A DNA stretch of 64,000 nt from CAVXXB01 sp963765585. Lineage in GTDB: Bacteria; Calditrichota; Calditrichia; JAJRVZ01. Below the pieces are notes generated by a model. The model did not search any database. It had not been told where the DNA came from and worked only from the letters and a program-made list of their open reading frames with translations. Shown here one piece after another: positions 51,726-60,810 of the stretch. The stretch's first letter is position 1. Each line of letters opens with the position of its first letter. The translations under genes and the position numbers were made by a program. The stretch is from contig CAVXXB010000002.1 in assembly GCA_963765585.1 (NCBI GenBank), positions 124,001 to 188,000 of the forward strand. The letters run 5' to 3'.

Positions 51726-53265
51726 TTATTCTGGTATTTCTAAAAAAACAAGTCGATCAAAGTTATTTCCGCCCGACGTTCTGCTTAAGACCTGCAGGCG
51801 TATTACTTCCCCGGCATCAAGATTGGCAAGATAATCCTTCAATTCATCTACGGATTTTACCGGTTTATCATCGACTTCGTAAATTACATCGTTTGGCCTG
51901 AGACCTTCTTTAAATGCATTACTTCCGCGCTCGATATTCTGAACCAAAACACCATAGTCAAGATCCAGACGTTCCAATTGCTGATCTGACAAGTCCTTGA
52001 TGCGGATACCCAGGGAATTCACATTGTCAGTTTTTGCCGCAACCGGTCTTTCTTCACTTGTTTCTTCCGATTCACGACCTTCTAATACAACATCTATTTT
52101 CAGTTTTTTGCCGTATCGCCATATAAGCAGAGTAATCTCGTCACCAGGATTATAAGAACCCACTTTGGCCTGCAACTGATTTGGTCTATTTACTTTGGTA
52201 CCTTCCACTTCAAGGATGACATCACCGGATTTTATTCCAGCTTTATCTGCAGCCTTGCCATTTATTATGCGTTCGACAAGCACACCTTCCGGCTTATCAA
52301 GTCCGACGCCCTTTGCAGTGGTCGGAGTCATTTCTTTAATCCCTACCCCGATATAACCGCGGCGAATTTCGCCGTAGTTCATAAAATCATCCACCACCTT
52401 TTTACTCAGGTTAATTGGTACTGCAAATCCATAACCGATATAACTGCCTGTTGAGCTGGCAATTGCCGTATTTACACCGATAACTTCCCCCTTAGAATTA
52501 ACAAGCGCACCGCCACTATTTCCAGGATTAATAGCCGCATCGGTTTGGATAAAATTTTCAATGGAATATCCCTCTCGATCTCGGATAATATTAATATCCC
52601 GGCTCAATGCGCTGACAATACCTGCCGTTACGGTAAAATTCAACTCAAGCGGACTACCAATTGCCAACACCCATTCACCGATTTGTAAATTATCAGAATT
52701 ACCGAGGACTGCCGGCACCAGGTTTGATGCTTCAATCTTAACAAGTGCAATCTCAGTTAATGGATCCGTACCGATAACTTTTGCATTAAATTCACGATCA
52801 TCTGTTAAAATTACGGTTAGTTCATCCATATCCTGAATGACATGGTGATTGGTAAGAATATATCCATCCTTACTAATAATTATTCCTGATCCCAATCCCT
52901 GTTGTTTATATTCCTGTTCCTGCTGGCCATTGGATTCTTCCTCCAAACCAAAATCTTTAAAGAAACGGTGCCATGGACTGTTCGGAACTTTAACATTTTT
53001 TGAAGTGGATATGGTTACAATCGAAGGTTTAACTTTCTTGACCACGTCAACAAATGCGTTTCCGGGATTAAAATTTCCTGTATTTATAGTTTGCTGACCT
53101 GGAGATTGTTCCGGAGTTGATTCTGTATAAATTGCCGGAACATCTGTTTCATCAGCATAGTCTTTTTTTATCAAAATTAAAACCAGAAGTTAAAACAACT
53201 CCAAAAATCACACCGATGGCTATAAATCCCAAAAACATAGGCCACGTATTTCTAAAACCAGACAT
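51726..53265 (-). CDS. degQ: Do/DegP-Q family periplasmic serine protease, poly-A frameshift at the N-terminus
   Basis: The main frame begins in mid-gene; the real start is ATG 53265 after AAGGAGG, encoding a membrane or signal segment (MFLGFIAIGVIFGVVLTSGF). This joins the main frame if one A is removed from the A7 run at about 53163-53169, giving 512 residues. Catalytic Ser is in 'PGNSGGAL', His in 'LTNHHVIQDMDE', Asp in 'DPLTEIALVKI'. Two PDZ domains follow (about residues 300-390 and 420-505). HtrA proteases degrade misfolded envelope proteins. The gene sits beside the YugP-like peptidase with 20 bases between, so they may be co-transcribed. Confidence 0.93.
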
Positions 53266-53285
53266 TTTTATATCCTCCTTTAATT

Positions 53286-53970
53286 TTAATCATCGCCTCT
53301 TAATATAAGCATTCGTATTAAATGAAGCAGGGCGACTGCGGTTGCTGCAACATACGTCAAAGCAGCTGCATTCAGAACCTTTTTTGCTCCTGTAATTTCT
53401 TCCTGAAGCAGCATCCCATTATCTCCTAACTGAGCCAACGCCCTACTACTGGCATTATATTCCACCGGCAATGTAATAAAATGAAAAATCACCACACCAG
53501 CAAATAATATTATTCCAATATCCATAAGCATGGGGGTGCTAAAAATCATACCTATAAAAAAAAGTGGAAATGCGGCCCAGGATCCCAGGTTTGTTGCCGG
53601 CAGTATAGAATGCCTCAATTTTAACGGCAGGTACCCGGTATTATCCTGAATGGCATGTCCAACCTCATGCGCCGCCACAGCCAGTGCCGACAAAGAGGTT
53701 CCTTTATAATTATCCACGGACAGACGCACGGCTTTAGATCTGGGGTCATAATGATCACTTAATTTACCCTCTACAGCTTCTACCGTGACATCCGAGATTC
53801 CGTTTCTCTGTAACAAATATTGCGCCGCCTTCTCACCTGTAATTCCTTGCGCAGACGCAACCCGGGTGTATTTTTTATATACAGATGAAACACGCATTTG
53901 AGCCCATATGGCCAAAATAATCGCCGGTATCAGCAATATCATGGTTGGGATCCCAGAATAAAAATTCCAT
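53286..53970 (-). CDS. YugP-type membrane zinc metallopeptidase, N-terminal frameshift
   Basis: The intact frame starts at ATG 53942 (MILLIPAIILAIWAQ). An upstream ATG at 53970 after AAAGGAGTTAAG encodes MEFLFWDP, the usual N-terminus of this family, and joins if one A is removed near 53947, giving 227 residues. The zinc motif is HEVGHAIQD near residues 102-110. The usual family segments 'QGITGEKAAQYLLQRNGI' and 'DHYDPRSKAVRLS' are present, and further helices lie at about 130-180 and 200-222. A membrane peptidase of unknown substrate. It is probably in one operon with the DegP/Q gene. Confidence 0.9.
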
Positions 53971-54318
53971 CTTAACTCCTTTCAAATATGTTTACTACGA
54001 AAAACGTTCCTAATTGTTCATTGTCCATTATTATACAAAAATCGTGCCTATTTATAATGCCAACATTATAATGCACATATATTTAATATTATCAAATGTT
54101 TATGCTATTTACTGTAATTTAAAAAAAACACCGGCATATGTCATAATGACAGGTAAATACAAGTAAATGCCGGATAGTCAGAAACTTATATTATTGCATA
54201 AAGAACAGACCTTTTGCGCAACGATTTGTCGGAAGCGATGATCATCGCAGGTTGAAGATTATGGACGTCATTGGTTATATGTCTGAAGACAATAATCTGG
54301 CATATTGTATATTAGAAA
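53971..54318. other. AT-rich non-coding spacer
   Basis: No gene is evident. An inverted pair CCGGCAT..ATGCCGG lies at about 54131-54172. A likely promoter for the YugP/DegQ pair should lie in its left part, but I could not define one. Confidence 0.4.
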
Positions 54319-54352
54319 TAAAAAAACCCGGTCTTAAACCGGGTTTATTTTG
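54319..54352 (-). terminator. Rho-independent terminator of the YceI gene
   Basis: On the minus strand, AAACCCGGTTTAAGACCGGG followed by seven T residues stands just after the YceI stop codon. Very similar in design to the terminator at 51692-51720. Confidence 0.9.
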
Positions 54353-54365
54353 TTAATTCTATTTT

Positions 54366-54953
54366 TTACATTAATTTATTTTCTGCTATAAACTGAGCAT
54401 TAATAATTATATCCACCTCGTCACTAACCACGACACCACCCGCATCCATTGTTTTGTTCCATAGTACGTTATAATCTTTACGATCGATTGTTGTTTTAGC
54501 TTCAATGCCATAACGGGTATTTCCCCATGGGCCTTTTACAGGGCCTGTTACGATGAAAGGTAATTCCACTTGTTTCGTTACATCTTTGATGGTTAATGTA
54601 CCAATGGCCTTGTATCCATCTTCCGTCTTTACCGCTTTAGTGCTTTTAAATACCATATCCGGATATTTTTCTGTATCAAAAAAATCAGCACTACGCAGAT
54701 GGTCATCACGTTTTTCGTTTTCTGTATCTACGCTGGCTACTTTGATGGTCGCTTCTACGTTAAAAGTTTCCAGGTTTTTGGGATCAAAATTAAATTGCAC
54801 CTCATAATCATTAAACTGACCATTCACTTTGGTTATGACCATGTGTGTAACTTGAAATCCAACATTAGTGTGGCTCTTGTCGAGACTCATCTCACCGGCA
54901 ATTAATCCTGTCGCCAAAAATAACATCATAAAAAATACATTTAACTTCTTCAT
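54366..54953 (-). CDS. YceI family periplasmic protein, 195 aa
   Basis: A signal peptide (MKKLNVFFMMLFLATGLIAG) leads to a lipocalin-like YceI domain: 'LDKSHTNVGFQVTHMVITKVNGQF', 'DDHLRSADFFDTEKYPDMVFKS', 'GTLTIKDVTKQVELPF' and 'RYGIEAKTTIDRKDYNVLWN'. YceI proteins bind long isoprenoids or similar lipids in the periplasm. Followed by a good terminator. Upstream lies the repeat element at 55099-55359, which may now separate it from its former neighbours. Confidence 0.93.
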   Translation of the reverse strand: MKKLNVFFMMLFLATGLIAGEMSLDKSHTNVGFQVTHMVITKVNGQFNDYEVQFNFDPKNLETFNVEATIKVASVDTENEKRDDHLRSADFFDTEKYPDMVFKSTKAVKTEDGYKAIGTLTIKDVTKQVELPFIVTGPVKGPWGNTRYGIEAKTTIDRKDYNVLWNKTMDAGGVVVSDEVDIIINAQFIAENKLM

Positions 54954-55092
54954 TGTTTTCTCCTTATTTGGTTTGTTTTATTCTAAAAATTTAATTCGAC
55001 ATAAAAACTCTTATCACTCCCGCATTGGAAGTTTGTAAAATTAGATGTCTTTTTTTACATGACATGTATTTTCATAAAATATCTCCTTGCTT

Positions 55093-55365
55093 ATATCAAG
55101 TTAGTGTAAAATATAACCACAGAGTACACTGAGTAAATAATTAATATTACTTATGTTAACGCTATTTCTAATCATCTCCCCTCTGTGATCTCTTATAAGA
55201 TAACTCTCTTTATTCCTTCTTTTAATTTGTCAACATTAAAATTGATCAACAATCCGACTTTAGAGTTCTCAGAGTTTTCCTCTGAGTGCTCTGTGGTTTC
55301 ATCTTTTAATCCTGTCTTTCATTTTTTCATATCCCGACTCTATCGGGATGACACTACCTATATCA
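55093..55365. mobile_element. MITE-like element, copy 1, with 6-bp target duplication
   Basis: Element proper 55099-55359 (261 bp): left end AGTTAGTGT, right end ACACTACCT, i.e. inverted termini with one mismatch, flanked by ATATCA on both sides (55093-55098 and 55360-55365). Next to the right end is the hairpin ATCCCGACTCTATCGGGAT. On the minus strand the interior contains an ATG-initiated stretch followed by codons for KVGLLINFNVDKLKEG, the C-terminal motif of GxxExxY-family proteins, but in this copy one base is missing before it, so the frame is shifted. It lies in the opposite orientation to copy 2. Confidence 0.82.
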
Positions 55366-55410
55366 ATGTTTAAACATATTGTGTTGTAACACATATTATT
55401 ATAAATTTTT

Positions 55411-55875
55411 TTACTTTCCTTCTAATGCAAATATTTTTGAACTAATCATTCTGATCGATTTTATATCTTCCTCTGTAAATATTTTTGCTATTGACTGTTC
55501 GTGACCTGTTATACAAGGCTTGAGTTCTTCCAGTTTTTTTATTCCTTTTTGTGTAATTTGTGCTATTGATTGCCGGCGATCGCTTTCTGACCTAACCCTC
55601 ATAACCAATTGTGCCTTTTCCATGCGATCAATTAACCTTGTAATATCAGGCGCTTTTTCAACCATTCGGTCATATATTTCACAACGCGGAAAACCTTCCT
55701 TAGGTCCGCCTTTTAAAATGCGTAAAATATTGTACTGTTGAACTGAAAGTCCATGGTCTTGTAAAATCGAATTCTGCTTTTCACGCAGAACAGAACTTGC
55801 AGCCATTATATTCAGCACGGCTTCCTGCCCAGGATTACTAAATTTTCTTTGTTTAATTCTGTTTTTTAAGTCCAT
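55411..55875 (-). CDS. MarR family transcriptional regulator, 154 aa
   Basis: Winged-helix regulator of the MarR/SlyA group: 'ILQDHGLSVQQYNILRILKGGP', 'CEIYDRMVEKAPDITRLIDRMEKAQLVMRVRSESDRR' with the recognition helix and the Asp-Arg-Arg wing, and a C-terminal dimer helix. Such proteins respond to small ligands. It is transcribed toward copy 1 of the repeat element and lies 3' of, on the same strand as, the TonB receptor gene. No clear operator could be seen. Confidence 0.92.
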   Translation of the reverse strand: MDLKNRIKQRKFSNPGQEAVLNIMAASSVLREKQNSILQDHGLSVQQYNILRILKGGPKEGFPRCEIYDRMVEKAPDITRLIDRMEKAQLVMRVRSESDRRQSIAQITQKGIKKLEELKPCITGHEQSIAKIFTEEDIKSIRMISSKIFALEGK

Positions 55876-56101
55876 AATATTTTATTTGTTTAAACACACA
55901 TCTAAATATACAGCAAAATTTTGCGTGTTGCAACACATATTTATTTTTTTTAATTATTTTAGGAAGTTGGTCACAAATATGCGGGAATTTTATTAAATAA
56001 CTAAGGATCTGTAGATATTGAATGATAGTCATGTATGGGCGCTTGTGATACCATACAGACTATTTATTGCGAGAGATTTGGCCACTATTTTGGGATGAAC
56101 A

Positions 56102-58400
56102 TTAAAGGAAAAACATTATGCCCCCTCTAATAAACAGAGGTGATCCGGGAGTATAATGCAATTCTGAAACCGATTGGGATTCAAGTTGACCGTTGAACTT
56201 TCCGTTTTCATCCGGTCCGCGCAATCGTGATTCGGTATCGAATTGCGCCTCGTTCCACTCCACATTAAACAGGTTTTCAATTCTAAAATACAACTCGATC
56301 TGTGGTATGCGGTAACTCAGTGCCAGGTCTATTACAGTGGATCCCAGTGCCCGAACGGAATTATCCTCATTCGCCGGGCGGTCACTGACGTACCTGTATC
56401 TCAGACTGGCCCCTATTCCACCAACCGACCTATAGGTAATTCCGCCCATACTTGTATGCGTCGGTGCCAAAGGAATATAATTTGCCCCATCTGGTTCATT
56501 AATGAGTCTTCCCCAGGCATAATTATAATCCAAATCCAGGTACAGATCACGAAGCAGTTGATAGCGCAAAGATATATCAAAACCCAGACGCTGTGTTTCG
56601 TCACTGGGTTCCACTATGGCTTCGTCTCCAACATATACCAGCTCTTCCTCCAGATAAATAGTCCAGATAGCAAGATTGAGGACTATACTTTCTACAGGTT
56701 TTACAAAAGTACCCAGATCTGCGCCGACCGCCCGCGGTAAAATTAAATCGCTTCTCTTTTCATAAAGTGTTCTGGCATCGTTAGAATGAAATCCCGATCC
56801 GGCCCGCAAATATAGCTGGAAATCTTTACTCAGGTTATAGTACAGGTTCAGCTTGGGATTCAAAATACCCGCATTATCGGAATATACGGTGTATGCCGCT
56901 TGTGTATCATCCACATATTTTAAAAAGAAGTGGTCATATCTCAAGCCTATATTCATGGAAAATTTGTTTGAAAATGTGATCATTTCACTAAAGAAAAGGC
57001 TAAAATTAGTTTGGTCCACCTGACCATAAGCAAGTGTATCGAGAGTAATATTCCGCTCAAAATTATTAAATAAAAGAATTCGTGGAATATCATCTTGCCT
57101 GATTCCCATCCCGAATTCAGATCTAATGGTTGAGTTGCCTATTTCATCAACCCGGACGTAATTTCCTTTATAACCATAAATCTTCCTCTGTTCCTCTTGT
57201 TGGATCTGATCACCGGTTAGGGTGTCGTTTTGCCAGAAAGTAAAATTGGACCACAGGGTAAAATCGTAGTTAGAGAAAAAGACCTGATTATTTAGATAAC
57301 TATCATCAGACAAGGATGTTGTCAGGCGGGCATTCACATTGGAACGGGATGTATGACCACCCTCTGTTTCATCCAAAGCGCCAAAACGACTGATCCAGTG
57401 ATATTGATTAATGGCACGATCGGGGACCTGTCCGGACTGATCCCAGCGGGAAGTAAAAGTAGATGCACTAACTTGCAACTGCGTTTTACCATCGATCAAT
57501 CCGGAATATTTAGCGAACAGGTTGGTTCGGTTAAAATTTTGTGGCAGATCAAAATAAGATCTTGTATAAAAAAACTCGCCGGCCAGATACAGGTTATGTT
57601 CTGTGTTGGACCCACCAATAACATTGATCAACGCTACCGTCCGCCAGGTATTATAGCTGCCGCCTTCCAGCTTGATCAAATTCTCGTGCAGCGCATTCTT
57701 GGTATTAAAATCGACATAACCGGAAGTGTTGAAATCACCATGATTGGCATAGTAGGGTCCTTTATTAAAATCTACCTTATCAATCGTTTCCGGGATAACG
57801 AAATGCAGATCGGCATAGCCCTGTCCATGGGCATGGGAGACCATATTTACCGGGATACCGTCTACGTTGATATCCAGATCCGTACCATGGTCGTTGTCAA
57901 AGCCACGTAGATAAAACTGCTCTGCTTTACCTCCACCGCCATGTTGGGCAGTGAACAGTCCCGGTATGATGCGTAAAACATCCTGTGAGGATACGATTGG
58001 CCGCAGCTCTACATCAATACGGTTAATCGATGTAAAGGCCTCATCAGGATTTAATATCGGAAGTTACTTTAATTTCAGAAAGATTTAAAATCACCTGTTT
58101 TAACCGGATATCTAAAATCAATTCTTTTTCTGCCACTACCTTTATCTTCTTCGCTACGGTCGCATATCCCATATGGGAAAACTGAATCTGATAAGTTCCC
58201 TCCGGAACAGCTTCCAGCAAATATTCACCGCGTTCATTTGCGGCAGTACCTATCCCTGTTTTTAGAATTAAGACGTTGGTAAGTTCAACAGGACTTCCAC
58301 TTAATGAGTCGCTGATTACACCGCGCACTTTCCCCGTATGGGCAAATATTGCTGAAGATAATATGACAATAAGGATCAGGGATTTATAAGATACATGCAT
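56102..58400 (-). CDS. TonB-dependent receptor, one frameshift
   Basis: The N-terminal frame (58400-58044) has a signal peptide (LILIVILSSAIFAH), then a CarboxypepD_reg-like domain ('GKVRGVISDSLSGSPVELTNVLI'). After removal of one base near 58047 it continues into the plug ('LRIIPGLFTAQHGGGGKAEQFYLRGFDNDHGTDLDINVDG') and barrel, ending in a typical terminal Phe-Phe-Leu. The joined length is 765 aa. The barrel has the sequence pattern of small siderophore/heme or cation receptors; 'HGQGYADLHFVIPETI' is typical of a receptor group with His-rich plug. Substrate unknown. The gene pair with marR is bracketed by inverted copies of the MITE-like element. Confidence 0.85.
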
Positions 58401-58666
58401 AGCTGGATTGCATAATAAAATGGATTAAACAACCGTGTTCACTTCCAATGTATAACATTTCTGGCAATAATTAGACTCGTATAATCTCTCATACCAGATT
58501 GTCGGTCATAACGGCGCCGATTTTGTGTAAGTATTATAGCAAATTTAATAAAGATAATCAATATAACTTTATGAAATATCTTGGGACTGATAGAAATATA
58601 TATAATTGGAGGTAGTGTCATCCCGATAGAGTCGGGATATAAAAAACTGAAAAACAGGATTAAAAG

Positions 58667-58777
58667 ATGAAACCACAGAGCACTCAGAGAAAAACTCTGA
58701 GAACTCTAAAAGTCGGATTGTTGATCAATTTTAATGTTGACAAATTAAAAGAAGGAATAAAGAGGATTATCTTATAA
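58667..58777 (+). CDS. 36-residue relic ORF: N- and C-terminal ends of a GxxExxY-type protein
   Basis: An intact ATG-to-TAA frame within copy 2. It starts MKPQSTQRKTLRTL, which is what the common CACAGAG-phrase at the start of GxxExxY genes encodes, and passes directly into KVGLLINFNVDKLKEGIKR, the end of that PD-(D/E)XK-fold family (TIGR04256/PF13366). The central roughly 90-100 residues with the GxxExxY and nuclease motifs are absent. It is most likely a non-functional leftover of the internal deletion that created the element, though the frame is open. Confidence 0.5.
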   Translation: MKPQSTQRKTLRTLKVGLLINFNVDKLKEGIKRIIL

Positions 58778-58854
58778 GAGATCACAGAGCGGAGATGATT
58801 TGAAATAGCTTTAACATAAATAATATTAATAATTTACTCTGTGTACTCTGCCTG

Positions 58855-58889
58855 CCCCGTAAGTATGGCGAAGCCAGACTTGTACGGGG
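58855..58889. repeat. nested palindromic insert in element copy 2
   Basis: CCCCGTA (58855-58861) and TACGGGG (58883-58889) form a hairpin inserted between ACTCTG and TGGTTA, a site that is uninterrupted in copy 1 (reverse complement of AACCACAGAGT). An analogous but different palindromic piece (CCTGCCCGCC..GGCCTGG) interrupts the same CTCTG/TGGTT word near 63781-63798. Confidence 0.6.
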
Positions 58890-59158
58890 TGGTTATTTTT
58901 TACACTACCTAATTGGAATTAAGGTGAATTAAATGAATTTTAAAAGTTGATATATTTTCATTAAACTTTATTCATCCCCAGATAGATTATCATTTTTACT
59001 TTTTGATACGATACCATGCGATACATGCATTTTCAATTATAGAAATAATAAAATAAAACCTGGAATATAATACAATATAACTAAGTTTTGGGCTTATTAA
59101 ATGATTCTAAATATAAGTTAATCATCTATAACGTATTTAAATTGAGAAGGAGTTAATT

Positions 59159-60724
59159 ATGTTTAAAAAATTTGAGCATTTTGCATCACTTACATTCATT
59201 GCAATCTTATGGTCGGCGGTAAATGTTCTGGCCCAGGACAAACCCAACATTCTGGTGGTTTGGGGTGATGATATTGGGCAATCCAATATCAGTGCCTACA
59301 CCATGGGTATGATGGGCTATCAGACACCGAATATTGACCGGATTGCCAACGAAGGTATGATTTTTACCGATTATTACGGTGAGCAGAGTTGTACAGCCGG
59401 GCGTTCATCATTCATTACAGGACAAAGTGTTTTTAGAACTGGTTTGAGTAAAGTTGGCTTGCCTGGTGCAGAACTTGGTCTCAAAGAAGAAGACCCGACC
59501 ATTGCAGCGATTTTAAAGAATTATGGTTATTCAACCGGCCAATTTGGCAAGAATCATTTAGGCGACCGCGATGAGCATCTGCCCACCAACCATGGATTCG
59601 ATGAGTTTTATGGTAATCTGTATCATTTGAATGCCGAAGAGGAGCCTGAAAATGAGGACTATCCCGGTGATATGATTCTGGCTGATGGAAAAACCACATT
59701 CCGTCAGAAATTTGGACCTCGTGGTGTCATCCATTCCTTTGCCGATGGCAAAATTGAAGATACCGGGCCCCTGACAAAAAAGAGAATGGAAACGGTTGAT
59801 GATGAAACAAGTGACCGTGCGGTCGAATTTATCAAAGAACAGCATTCTGCGGGTAAGCCATGGTTTGTCTGGTGGAGTGGTACAAGAATGCATTTTCGGA
59901 CGCATGTGAAAGATGAGCTCAGGGGGATCTCCGGACAGGATGAATATTCTGATGGTATGGTAGAACACGATATGCACATTGGTAAATTCCTGAAATTATT
60001 GGATGAGCTCAAAATTGCGGACAACACAATCATTTTCTACAGTACCGACAATGGTCCGCATTATAATACCTGGCCCGACGCGGCATCCACACCTTTCCGC
60101 GGTGAAAAAAATACCAACTGGGAAGGCGGGTGGAGAGTACCAGCCATGGTTAGATGGCCCGGAAAAATTAAAGCAGGCTCTGTATCCAACGAAATTATGC
60201 ATCATATGGATTGGTTCCCCACCTTTGTAGCAGCTGCCGGTGAAAATGATATTGCCGGGAAACTTAAATCAGGCTTCAGTTCGATAGGCAGAGACTATAA
60301 AATTCATTTGGATGGTTATAATTTTCTTCCCTTACTGACGGGAAAGTCAGATAAAGGTCCTCGCAATGAAATTTTTTACTTTTCGGATGATGGAGATTTG
60401 ACAGCGTTGCGCTATGATGACTGGAAATTAATATTCATGGAACAAAAGGCAGTCGGCGGCTTTCGGGTTTGGATGGAACCATTTGTACCGCTTCGTGTTC
60501 CGCTTATTTTCAATCTTAGAAGAGATCCTTATGAGAGGTCTGAAATTACGTCAAACACCTATTATGACTGGTTGCTCGATCATGCATACCTGCTTGTACC
60601 AGCTCAAACTTATGTAGGTAAATTTCTTACTACATTTCAAGAATTTCCACCAAGGCAAAAAGCAGCCAGTTTTAGTCTCGATCAGGTGATGGAAAAACTG
60701 AGTACCGGTGGTGGTTCAAAATAA
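59159..60724 (+). CDS. secreted type I sulfatase / arylsulfatase, 521 aa
   Basis: A signal peptide (FASLTFIAILWSAVNVLAQ) precedes the alkaline-phosphatase-like fold. 'KPNILVVWGDDIGQSNISAY' supplies the metal Asp pair, and the formylglycine site is Cys78 in CTAGRSSFITGQ: it reads C-T-A-G-R, so the Arg is kept but the usual Pro/Ala-Ser is changed. 'YSTDNGPHYNTWPDAASTPFRGEKNTNWEGG' holds the second metal Asp/Asn and Lys. Hydrolyses a sulfate ester after Cys oxidation by FGE or an anaerobic sulfatase-maturating enzyme, neither of which is in the window. ATG 59159 follows AAGGAG. Followed by a terminator and then an HAD lipoprotein. Confidence 0.9.
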   Translation: MFKKFEHFASLTFIAILWSAVNVLAQDKPNILVVWGDDIGQSNISAYTMGMMGYQTPNIDRIANEGMIFTDYYGEQSCTAGRSSFITGQSVFRTGLSKVGLPGAELGLKEEDPTIAAILKNYGYSTGQFGKNHLGDRDEHLPTNHGFDEFYGNLYHLNAEEEPENEDYPGDMILADGKTTFRQKFGPRGVIHSFADGKIEDTGPLTKKRMETVDDETSDRAVEFIKEQHSAGKPWFVWWSGTRMHFRTHVKDELRGISGQDEYSDGMVEHDMHIGKFLKLLDELKIADNTIIFYSTDNGPHYNTWPDAASTPFRGEKNTNWEGGWRVPAMVRWPGKIKAGSVSNEIMHHMDWFPTFVAAAGENDIAGKLKSGFSSIGRDYKIHLDGYNFLPLLTGKSDKGPRNEIFYFSDDGDLTALRYDDWKLIFMEQKAVGGFRVWMEPFVPLRVPLIFNLRRDPYERSEITSNTYYDWLLDHAYLLVPAQTYVGKFLTTFQEFPPRQKAASFSLDQVMEKLSTGGGSK

Positions 60725-60744
60725 TCTATTGGAATTTGATATTG

Positions 60745-60771
60745 AAAGGCGTTGAATAAATCAACGCCTTT
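60745..60771 (+). terminator. Rho-independent terminator after the sulfatase gene
   Basis: AAAGGCGTTGA, loop ATAAA, TCAACGCCTTTT forms a perfect 11-bp stem ending in a short T-run about 20 bases after the stop codon. Confidence 0.85.
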
Positions 60772-60810
60772 TGCATTTTATAGACAGTCTTAAATGATAA
60801 GGATTTAGAG

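Larger units (their letters stand above)
58604..58916. mobile_element. MITE-like element, copy 2, with perfect 9-bp termini and 6-bp target duplication
   Basis: Element proper 58610-58910 (301 bp): left end AGGTAGTGT (58610-58618), right end ACACTACCT (58902-58910), perfect inverted ends, flanked by AATTGG on both sides (58604-58609, 58911-58916). A hairpin ATCCCGATAGAGTCGGGAT follows the left end. The interior matches copy 1 in inverse orientation except for an extra 40-odd bp palindromic piece near the right end. No transposase; must be moved in trans if mobile. Confidence 0.85.

Noticed and set aside
55185..55373. 62-aa forward ORF at 55.2 kb as a gene
   Set aside because: It reads the wrong strand of the MITE-like element; the meaningful frame is the inverted GxxExxY tail.
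58401..58603. Promoter or riboswitch upstream of the TonB receptor gene
   Set aside because: The region is AT-rich with no cobalamin, heme or metal-box-like consensus that I could recognise.
55093..58916. Composite transposon with its own transposase
   Set aside because: No transposase or integrase frame is present between or next to the element copies.
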